Made by a program: the position numbers and the translations under genes
From: UBA1189 sp045594245
Lineage (GTDB): Bacteria; Bacteroidota; Bacteroidia; Bacteroidales; Bacteroidaceae
DNA length: 64,000 bases
Reading direction: 5' to 3'
Assembly (NCBI GenBank): GCA_045594245.1
Contig: JAZNYG010000009.1
Location: forward strand, 4,849-68,848
Part shown: piece after piece, positions 1 to 6,818 of the stretch
Numbering within the stretch: the stretch's first letter is position 1
How the letters are laid out: each line of letters begins with the position of its first letter
Notes under the pieces: generated by a model
Databases searched by the model: none
What the model was told of the DNA's origin: nothing
What the model saw: the letters and a program-made list of their open reading frames with translations, nothing else

Positions 1-931
1 AGCGGGACGTTTCAAGGGTGGGATGCGCTTGGGCAAATGTTGTGGGATAGTCACTCTTGTCGATGATACGCGGTCGCACGCTCAGGTCATCCCGCATGAT
101 TTCGAATACAGTATCGTTGCCCAAGTGGGACATGAATACTCCACGCGGGCTGGTGATGAGTTTGCCATATTGCAGTTTCCCGTGACTGTCGTGCGGCAGC
201 TTGGTCGGGAATCGGATATGCAGTTTTTTCACTTCGCTACCGTCGCTCTTGCGAACCACTGAGTAGCGCGGTCCACCGGGATTGTATTGGAAATGATTCA
301 AAAGCAAAGAGTCGTTCAAGACGACAATCTCCGAAGCACGGTTGTTGAAGTGTCTTTTGTATTTCCCTTGCATATCATACACGTATGTCCTCCCACTCTT
401 ACCCTTGATGTCGGTTGCTTTATAGCAGTCTTGCACAAAGAGCTCGTTATGCTTGGGGTCGGCGGCAAAGCTGCTTATGAACGCATACTCTTCCGGGCCT
501 CCCCCTCGTCGGTTGATTTTTCGAACGAACTTGCCCTTTCGGGTAAAAATGTAGATTTCTGTTCCTCTGTCCTCAAAGTAGATGTGACTGTCGGTAAACA
601 GGAATTCATTTCCCTTGCAGGTTCCTATCAAGCGGACTATTATAGAGTCATTCGTTTCTAAAGCGATATATTCAGCATCGGCCAGCTCACTTAACTTGAT
701 ATTGGTGATGGGATACTCCTTGAAGGCATCGAAGACGATGGGAATCTCTCCGTCATACCAGGTTTCTTCTTTCTCAGGAACTGCCTGAGGAGAAGGTACT
801 TCTTCAACCATTTCGGTAGCTGTTTGAGGTATTATCGTCTCCTTTATCATCTTTGGGGATGGCTGTTGCTTGGCACTGCCTCCACAAGCAAAGAGGAATG
901 CACAGAGCCATAAAGTGTGGAACTTTTTCAT
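1..931 (-). CDS. six-bladed beta-propeller lipoprotein, 3' end outside window
   Basis: An open frame runs from an ATG at 931-929 to the left edge without a stop, giving 310 complete codons, so the gene is cut by the window boundary and not broken. The N-terminus has a short charged start, a hydrophobic run and a lipobox-like Cys (FLFACGG), which suggests a lipid-anchored exported protein. Around residues 130-140 it has RRGGGPEEY, the G-rich signature of the Bacteroidetes six-bladed beta-propeller family (6-bladed/BF3164-like), followed by alternating beta-strand sequence. Two more members of the family lie at 996-2132 and 4211-5425. The biochemical role of this family is not established; ligand or peptide binding at the cell surface is only a guess. 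Confidence 0.85.
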   Translation of the reverse strand, partial: MKKFHTLWLCAFLFACGGSAKQQPSPKMIKETIIPQTATEMVEEVPSPQAVPEKEETWYDGEIPIVFDAFKEYPITNIKLSELADAEYIALETNDSIIVRLIGTCKGNEFLFTDSHIYFEDRGTEIYIFTRKGKFVRKINRRGGGPEEYAFISSFAADPKHNELFVQDCYKATDIKGKSGRTYVYDMQGKYKRHFNNRASEIVVLNDSLLLNHFQYNPGGPRYSVVRKSDGSEVKKLHIRFPTKLPHDSHGKLQYGKLITSPRGVFMSHLGNDTVFEIMRDDLSVRPRIIDKSDYPTTFAQAHPTLETSR

Positions 932-995
932 TGTTGTCTGATTTTTAATATTAGTAGTCTGTGTAATTCGGTGTAATCTGTGGTTTGGAATATAA

Positions 996-2132
996 TTATC
1001 TCTTCAGTCGCCCGATAAACATGATGTTGTTGTCGTCCTCGTCCAGCGAGTTGTACAGCTCCTTCAGCACCTTCCTGTCGGCCTCGGTGCAGTCGCTCTG
1101 CTCCAGTCGCTCCTCAATCTTCTCCATCAGCTGCATGGGTTCGTACATGGCATAGATGTAACCGTTGGAGCTTTGGTTGTAGATGGGGAGGCCGCCCACG
1201 AAGTCGTTCTTCAGCTCGAAGAAGTGTGACTGCCGCGTCTTCAGATCGGTCACGATGCTGCCCTTGCTGCGCACCCAAGTGATGTAGCGGCTGGGCATGG
1301 GGAAGTAGATGCAGTAGATGTCGTCGCGCTTGCGGAAGTTCTTCATCACAAAGTCGGCACGCAGGCGGTTGGTCTTGTGGTCGTAGGCATAGAGCGTGTC
1401 GGAGTAGGTATAGGCAAACTTCAGCTCATCGGTGTTGCCGTAGTGCCACACCTCGTGGCTGAAGCCGGGGAACTGCTTGTCCCTGAACGCCACCTGCAGG
1501 TGCTTGGGCACATCGGGGCACTTGATGACCTTGCCCTCGGGAGTGATGGTAGCGGTCATCATGGTGCTCTTGTTGTCGTGGAAATACATATGTGCGAGGG
1601 CGAGGTTGCCATCGGGCAGCATCTGTATCTTGGGCTTGTTAAGGTTCTCGCCCAGCTCTACCTCGCCGATATACTTGCCCTGCAGGTCGTACTTCAGCAG
1701 ATGGTCGCTCCAAGCAAAGGGAGCCAGGTAGACCCACCCGTTCTTCTCGTCGATGGCTGCACTGTTGAGAGAGCCGTATTCACCGGGGCCACCGCCCACA
1801 CTACCCACGTCGCAAAGGAAACGGCCTTGACGGTCGAACAGCTTGTAGGCACCCTTGCTGCGCTGGCGTATACCTATATAATGCTCGGTGATGAGCGGCC
1901 CCTGCATCTTGAAGAGTGCCGTATCGCGGTTCTCGAAACGCACGATCTGGAAGTCGTCCACCCACTCGCTCAACGGAATGGTGATGGTGTCCTTCACTTG
2001 GTCAAAGTCACACGTGACCAGACCGCTGTTGTCGATGCTTGCGGTACCGTCACTCTGATTACCGTTTTTCTGCTTGCATCCGGCAAGCAGGCAGGTTGCC
2101 ACGAGGGCAAGGGTCAAGGTTGTTTGTCTCAT
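996..2132 (-). CDS. six-bladed beta-propeller lipoprotein
   Basis: This 378-residue protein starts with a type II signal peptide ending in LLAGC (Cys19), so it should be lipid-anchored outside the inner membrane. GGGPGEYGSLN near residue 115 is the family signature, preceded by LFDRQGRFLCDVG, and the rest is repeated beta-blade sequence. It is related in layout to the genes at 1-931 and 4211-5425. A canonical promoter lies about 55 bases upstream (2186-2216). It is transcribed away from the TPR/HTH regulator at 2613, which makes regulation by that protein plausible. No catalytic motif is visible, and the function is unknown. Confidence 0.88.
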   Translation of the reverse strand: MRQTTLTLALVATCLLAGCKQKNGNQSDGTASIDNSGLVTCDFDQVKDTITIPLSEWVDDFQIVRFENRDTALFKMQGPLITEHYIGIRQRSKGAYKLFDRQGRFLCDVGSVGGGPGEYGSLNSAAIDEKNGWVYLAPFAWSDHLLKYDLQGKYIGEVELGENLNKPKIQMLPDGNLALAHMYFHDNKSTMMTATITPEGKVIKCPDVPKHLQVAFRDKQFPGFSHEVWHYGNTDELKFAYTYSDTLYAYDHKTNRLRADFVMKNFRKRDDIYCIYFPMPSRYITWVRSKGSIVTDLKTRQSHFFELKNDFVGGLPIYNQSSNGYIYAMYEPMQLMEKIEERLEQSDCTEADRKVLKELYNSLDEDDNNIMFIGRLKR

Positions 2133-2185
2133 TGCTGTGTCTTGTTTTAAGTTTATAAGCGATACGTCGTTGTCGATTCACGCTG

Positions 2186-2216
2186 CAAAGTTACGCCGAC
2201 TTGTAGGCGTGTCCAA
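2186..2216 (-). promoter_or_regulatory. Bacteroidetes-type promoter of the 996-2132 lipoprotein
   Basis: On the minus strand TTGG (2216-2213), a 19-base spacer and TAACTTTG (2193-2186) match the -33/-7 pattern. The -7 box lies about 54 bases before the start codon. Confidence 0.65.
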
Positions 2217-2224
2217 GAAACGTC

Positions 2225-2551
2225 GATGTACATAATTTAATCATAAACCGCTATCTGTTAGGCGTATGCGATTTTGTGATGATGTACATTTGCAAAAAAT
2301 GCAGAGATGAGTTGCAGTTTTATTCTATACGTTTTGCAGAGAACAGCTGTAGTATGGCATATTACAAGCAAAAGACCATATCCTCGGTGGATACAGCCTT
2401 TTATTATATGATTCGCACGCGCGATTACCCTTTTTCACCTTGGGGGCTATGGCTCTTGGTTGATGGATAATGGTGATGGATTGTGGATGATGTACAAGTG
2501 ATTTCGGAAAATCGCTGTCGCTCAGCGTGATGCAAATTGTTACGATGTACA
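2225..2551. promoter_or_regulatory. cluster of four GATGTACA sites between divergent genes
   Basis: GATGTACA (core palindrome TGTACA) occurs at 2225, 2281, 2489 and 2544, all in the same orientation. Two pairs have nearly equal spacing (56 and 55 bases). An 8-mer is expected about once per 32 kb counting both strands, so the clustering is notable. The sites lie between the lipoprotein at 996-2132 and the regulator at 2613. I infer operator sites, but no binding protein is proven. The stretch 2133-2612 holds no convincing gene. Confidence 0.35.
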
Positions 2552-2563
2552 TTTTGCAAAACC

Positions 2564-2595
2564 GTTGCTGCATTGAGGAAGTTTGCGTAAATTTG
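2564..2595 (+). promoter_or_regulatory. putative promoter of the TPR/HTH regulator
   Basis: GTTG (2564-2567), 20 bases and TAAATTTG (2588-2595) fit the Bacteroidetes pattern. The implied start near 2600 leaves a leader of about 12 bases before the ATG at 2613. Confidence 0.5.
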
Positions 2596-2612
2596 TGTGC
2601 ATGAATAGAACA

Positions 2613-4202
2613 ATGAGATATACACCTCTTCTGCTCCTCCTGTTTGTGGTTGCCTGCACTGCTCCGAACCGGAATGCCGAGTGGCTGCAACAGGCCGAGA
2701 GGCACAGCCGGGCTGGGCAGGCGGACAGTGTACTGACCTATCTGTACCGAATCGACGAGAATCGCTTGTCTGTAGAGGACAGGCATACCTTCTATAGACT
2801 GACATTTTCCTGCACGCTGGCCGACGGGCCCGAAGCCTTGCAGCAGATGCATGCGACGGCAGCCTACTACGAGGAGCGAGGCGACACGGCCAACCTGGAG
2901 GTCATGCGCAACGCCCTCGTACAGAACTATCGCTATGGACGCAGCTATGCCCGAGCCGACTCGCTCTTGCAGTTGATGGAGCGTGACTACACGCTGCGTG
3001 GCGACAGCAACGGACTCCGCTGGACCTGTGCGATGAGAGCACGCATCTGTGAACAGCAGGGCATGACCGACTCGGCACTATACTATATAGACCGTCGCAT
3101 CGGACTGGAGCGGAATAGGCTGCAGGCGAAGTATCAATATGCGTGGAAGGCCGATGTGCTGTTGGGTGCACACGACTATGACAAGGCTGAGGCTTACCTC
3201 GACTCTGCCAAGGCTATAGCCACGGATGTGGGTGATGAGGAGTATCTGTATCACCTCACCGAGCGTTACCACCGCCTCTATGCCGAGCAGCACCGATACG
3301 ACGACTTGATGAGCCTGCTGCAGGAGTCGCGGCGATATATGAAGCGGGCGGACGTGGCATCGCACAATCTCTACAAGGCTCAAGTGCATGAACTGATGCA
3401 CAGGGACGACTCGGCACGCTATTATTATAGGTTGGTGGCTGAGTCGGAGAACCTCTTCCTCGCATCCGAAGCACTCTATCACCTCTCGCAATACTACTTG
3501 GCAGCAGACGATATGGAGCGAGCCTATCATTACCATCAGGACGCTACGGGCTATATCGATCAGGTGTTCGGAGCCTACCGTTCGCAAGCGAAGCGCAATG
3601 CTTTCAGCGAACTGAAACTGCAAGTCGAGATTGACGCACTGAAGATAAGCCGTCAGCGGCAGGTCATCGTCATCCTCTCGCTGGGGCTGCTGCTTGTGGG
3701 GCTCGCCGCGAGCATCGTCATGCTGCTACAAGCAAGGAAACGACGGGAACTGGAGGCACGGCAGATGCAGGTGGAGCAGGAAAACCGACTGCTGCGCCAA
3801 GCCGAGGAGCTGGGCCGCCTGCACGAAAAGGCCAACCAACTGCGCGAGGTGCTGATACGAAAGATGGAGATATTCCAGAAACTACCCTCAAAGAACGATG
3901 AGCTGCCCGAGAGCAACAGGGCCATTGCCATCAGCGACAAGGAGTGGAGTGAGATTCGTACACTGCTCGATGCTGAGTACGAACAGTTTACCTCACGGTT
4001 GCGCAAGATGGCACCTACCCTTACGGTGGCCGACATCAACCTGTGCTGCCTGCTCAAACTCAATGTCAGTATGCAGGACTTGGCCAACATCTATTGCATC
4101 AACAAGGCTTCGGTGAGCCGCCGCAAACAGCGTATCAAGGAGAAGATTGGCAACGAGTTGCTGCTGGGACTCACGCTGGACGATTTCTTGCAACGATTCT
4201 GA
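2613..4202 (+). CDS. membrane-bound TPR / helix-turn-helix regulator
   Basis: The 529-residue protein (start at the ATG directly before the signal-like LLLLLFVVAC) has an N-terminal lipobox and TPR-like helical repeats over residues ~25-330. One transmembrane segment lies at ~351-373 (VIVILSLGLLLVGLAASIVM), followed by a charged coiled coil to ~435. A C-terminal domain (~440-529) contains a helix-turn-helix-like stretch (VSMQDLANIYCINKASVSRR). This order implies a periplasmic sensor, a single membrane crossing and a cytoplasmic DNA-binding end, i.e. a one-component membrane regulator. Its stop lies 8 bases before the next beta-propeller gene, so the two should be co-transcribed. An in-frame TTG at 2583 and an ATG at 2601 are alternative starts. 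The target is not known; the flanking propeller genes are the obvious candidates. Confidence 0.85.
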   Translation: MRYTPLLLLLFVVACTAPNRNAEWLQQAERHSRAGQADSVLTYLYRIDENRLSVEDRHTFYRLTFSCTLADGPEALQQMHATAAYYEERGDTANLEVMRNALVQNYRYGRSYARADSLLQLMERDYTLRGDSNGLRWTCAMRARICEQQGMTDSALYYIDRRIGLERNRLQAKYQYAWKADVLLGAHDYDKAEAYLDSAKAIATDVGDEEYLYHLTERYHRLYAEQHRYDDLMSLLQESRRYMKRADVASHNLYKAQVHELMHRDDSARYYYRLVAESENLFLASEALYHLSQYYLAADDMERAYHYHQDATGYIDQVFGAYRSQAKRNAFSELKLQVEIDALKISRQRQVIVILSLGLLLVGLAASIVMLLQARKRRELEARQMQVEQENRLLRQAEELGRLHEKANQLREVLIRKMEIFQKLPSKNDELPESNRAIAISDKEWSEIRTLLDAEYEQFTSRLRKMAPTLTVADINLCCLLKLNVSMQDLANIYCINKASVSRRKQRIKEKIGNELLLGLTLDDFLQRF

Positions 4203-4210
4203 TACCCACC

Positions 4211-5425
4211 ATGAGACGTACCTTATTATATATAGCTGTCGTGCTGGCCATGACATCGTGTGGGGAGCGCAGGAGGTCTGTGACGGCTACCTCATGGGAG
4301 CAACTGCCTATAGTTGCGGAGCGGGTGGCAGTGGGCGGCGACACGCTCATCGTATGTCGTCCCGAACGAATGGCGGACAGCATCGTGCTACCCCTCAGCC
4401 ACTTCGTTGAGGAACTGGAGATTGTCCCCCTGCAGAGTAGGGATGAGGCGTATGTGCGCTCCAGCAGTGTGCGTCTGTCCGATAACTATATCCTCGTCCA
4501 CAGCAGCCGCAACATGCCGTTCAAGCTGTTCGACCGCAAGGGACAGTTTATCCGCACCATCGGCATATCGGGTGGTGGACACGGTAACTACGGTCGGGTG
4601 TGCGACTTTCAGCTCGATGAGAAGCTGGGCCGCATCTATCTGATGCCCTGGGATGCTACCGAGCTGATAGTATATGACCTGCAAGGCCGCTTGCAACCCT
4701 CCATACCGCTGAACAGTCCCGAGGAAAAGCCGTGGAAGTTGCCCAAGTCGGTCTTTCATGTCGATGCAGAGCGGGGCGAGGTCACTGTGGCCACCTTACC
4801 CTGGGGAGTGAATCCTCGTATGGTATGGGTGCAGGATTTCGAGGGGCATATCTTGCGTAACCTCCCATACAACCCCTACCAGCTTCCTCGTGATTATAGT
4901 CCATCGCTCCAGCATCTGCACAATACGCAGGCTTTTGAACTCTCCATCCTGAACTTCAATCCTGAAGGCGAAGACACACTCTACCATTACCACACACAGA
5001 AGAATCGATTGGTGCCGGTCCTCACCCTCGACTTCCCCGAAGGAGAACTATTGCCTCACTACCACGACGAACTTCCCACCTGCTTCATAGGCACCATCAT
5101 CGGGCGAATGGAGCAAACAGGACTGAGGCTGACCGAGAGCCGTGCCCACACCAACTTCATCGTAGACAAGCGCACTCTCCGTGGCGGCCCTTACCGCGTG
5201 TACAATGATTTCCTCGGCAACACCGAAGTATATTGGCTCAATCACTCGCGCAACGGCTACTATGTGCGCAACCTCTCGCCCCACATGCTGAAAGAGGAAC
5301 TGGAAAGGGCTCTTCGTCGGGGCGGACTCCCTCCTGCCATGCACCAGAAGGTAGCCTCACTGGCCGAGAGCATCAATGTGGCGAAGGACAATAACTACCT
5401 GATGATAGGGAAACTGAGACGATGA
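4211..5425 (+). CDS. six-bladed beta-propeller lipoprotein
   Basis: This 404-residue protein starts at the ATG 8 bases after the regulator stop. The frame is open further upstream, but that part overlaps the regulator and lacks a signal. Its signal peptide ends in AMTSC. The family signature appears as SGGGHGNYGRV near residue 120, preceded by LFDRKGQFIRTIG, and blade-like sequence follows to the C-terminus, which ends in NNYLMIGKLRR, very like the end of the 996-2132 protein (NNIMFIGRLKR). The two are therefore probably paralogues that arose by duplication. No enzymatic motif is visible. The function is unknown, and partnership with the upstream regulator is inferred from operon position. 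Confidence 0.87.
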   Translation: MRRTLLYIAVVLAMTSCGERRRSVTATSWEQLPIVAERVAVGGDTLIVCRPERMADSIVLPLSHFVEELEIVPLQSRDEAYVRSSSVRLSDNYILVHSSRNMPFKLFDRKGQFIRTIGISGGGHGNYGRVCDFQLDEKLGRIYLMPWDATELIVYDLQGRLQPSIPLNSPEEKPWKLPKSVFHVDAERGEVTVATLPWGVNPRMVWVQDFEGHILRNLPYNPYQLPRDYSPSLQHLHNTQAFELSILNFNPEGEDTLYHYHTQKNRLVPVLTLDFPEGELLPHYHDELPTCFIGTIIGRMEQTGLRLTESRAHTNFIVDKRTLRGGPYRVYNDFLGNTEVYWLNHSRNGYYVRNLSPHMLKEELERALRRGGLPPAMHQKVASLAESINVAKDNNYLMIGKLRR

Positions 5426-5454
5426 GGGTATCTCATATCTGTCTCACATACCCT
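5425..5454. terminator. stem-loop between convergent genes
   Basis: AGGGTAT (5425-5431) pairs with ATACCCT (5448-5454) between two convergent genes. There is no clear U-run, so termination activity is uncertain. Confidence 0.35.
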
Positions 5455-5466
5455 GATGTCCCTATA

Positions 5467-6603
5467 CTAATACAGCAAGTCGCGCATTACGGCATCGCTG
5501 ATGAAGATGCTCTCGGGGGTGAGGCGCAGGTGATTGTCGGCGGTGTGTATGAGTTGGCCTCTATGTATATAAGGAGTGGCGCAGCGTAGGCAGTGGGTGT
5601 GGTAGCGGTCGCCGAAGTCGGTAAGCAGACTCGTGAGGTCGATGCCGCGTGCCGTGCGCAGCTCGGTGATGATGCGCTCGTCGTAGCGCTCCTCGGTGGT
5701 CAGGTGCTCCACCTCGTGCGGCACATCCTCGCCCTCGGGCGTGGCGATATAGTCGGTGAGGCTGCTGAGGTTCCACCGACGGTCGGTGCCGTCGTAGGAG
5801 TGTGCCCCCGAACCTACACCAATATAAGGAATGCCCTTCCAATAGCTGCTGTTGTGGCGCGAGTGATAGCCCGGTAGGGCAAAGTTCGAAATCTCATAAT
5901 GCTCATAGCCTGCCGCCAGCAACTTTTCGCGCAGCAGTTCGAAGGCGCCGATGCTCTGCTCCTCGTCGATGGGCGACACCACACCCTGCTCCTTCATACG
6001 CCATAGTCGTGTACCCTCTTCATAGGTGAGGTGATAGGCCGATATGTGCGGCACGCCAAGTGCGATGGCTTGTTCGAGACTGTAGGTCCAGTCCTCCAGT
6101 GTCTCGCCCGGCAAGCCATATATGAGGTCTATACTGATGTTGGTGAGTCCCATCCGCTGACAGCGATGCACGGCCTCTATAGCCTCCTGTGCCGTGTGGC
6201 GACGCCCCACGAGCTGCAACGTGCGGTCGTGAAACGACTGTATGCCTATGCTCACGCGGTTGAAGGGCAGCGTGCGCAAACCCTGCACATACTCCTCGGT
6301 GAGATCGTCGGGGTTGGCTTCCAATGTTATTTCAGCAAGTTGAAAGTTGAAAGATGAAAGATGAAAGTTGCGTAATGAAGTGAGAATGGAGGAAAGCTCC
6401 TCTATCGTTAATGTCGAGGGAGTGCCACCGCCAAGGTAGATTGTTTCGATGGGTGCGCCCTGCAGTTCGGGCAGACGAAGCTGTAGCTCGTGGCACACGG
6501 TGTCGACGTAGGCGCTGCGATGACTCAGTAGCGTGGTGGAGTAGAAGTCGCAATAGGCGCAGCGGCTCTCACAAAAGGGTACGTGGATGTATATGCCGGG
6601 CAT
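5467..6603 (-). CDS. hemW: HemW-type radical SAM haem chaperone
   Basis: The 378-residue protein opens with IYIHVPFCESRCAYCDFY, the CxxxCxxC cluster of HemW/HemN-like radical SAM proteins, followed by YLGGGTPS, ITLEANPDDL, GIQSFHD and DLIYGLPGET. It lacks the N-terminal extension of true oxygen-independent coproporphyrinogen oxidase HemN, so a cytosolic haem chaperone role (HemW) is the better call. Between the GGGTPS and EANPD motifs the sequence FHLSSFNFQL is encoded by a simple DNA repeat (6336-6372), apparently an in-frame expansion in a surface loop. The reading frame is otherwise intact and of normal length. Confidence 0.92.
   Translation of the reverse strand: MPGIYIHVPFCESRCAYCDFYSTTLLSHRSAYVDTVCHELQLRLPELQGAPIETIYLGGGTPSTLTIEELSSILTSLRNFHLSSFNFQLAEITLEANPDDLTEEYVQGLRTLPFNRVSIGIQSFHDRTLQLVGRRHTAQEAIEAVHRCQRMGLTNISIDLIYGLPGETLEDWTYSLEQAIALGVPHISAYHLTYEEGTRLWRMKEQGVVSPIDEEQSIGAFELLREKLLAAGYEHYEISNFALPGYHSRHNSSYWKGIPYIGVGSGAHSYDGTDRRWNLSSLTDYIATPEGEDVPHEVEHLTTEERYDERIITELRTARGIDLTSLLTDFGDRYHTHCLRCATPYIHRGQLIHTADNHLRLTPESIFISDAVMRDLLY
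6336..6372. repeat. simple repeat inside hemW
   Basis: Degenerate units GTTGAAA / GATGAAA are repeated in tandem. On the minus strand they read through in frame as part of HemW. Confidence 0.7.
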
Positions 6604-6614
6604 GGTTTGTTTAA

Positions 6615-6818
6615 TGTTTTATGTCAACAGTCAACGGTCAACAGACTCAAGAGTTTTAGAGCAATTTCTCTCACCACTCACCTCTCACCGTTAATCATTC
6701 ATCGTTAAACGTTCATAATTCATAATTAACTTCGTTGATACTTGGCTGCACTCGCTGAAAGATTGCAAGTGACCTTGCATCTTGCTCGTTTTGCACAAGT
6801 ATTCAGCATTCATAATTC
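6615..6818. repeat. AT-rich simple-repeat tract spanning the end of the GH78 gene
   Basis: The tract has short echoing words such as CAACAGTCAACGGTCAACAG near 6630 and CATTCATAATTC-like words near 6709 and 6807. It covers the intergenic space before hemW and the last ~40 codons of the rhamnosidase, whose tail looks like read-through into it. Confidence 0.45.

Noticed and set aside
1377..2150. 257-residue plus-strand open frame
   Set aside because: It is the shadow of the minus-strand beta-propeller lipoprotein, which has a signal peptide and family motif.
2276..2470. 64-residue open frame in the divergent control region
   Set aside because: No promoter spacing, start context or recognisable sequence. 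It overlaps the GATGTACA cluster and looks like chance.
5467..6603. HemN (oxygen-independent coproporphyrinogen oxidase)
   Set aside because: It lacks the N-terminal extension of HemN and starts directly with the HemW-type MPGIYIHVPFC.
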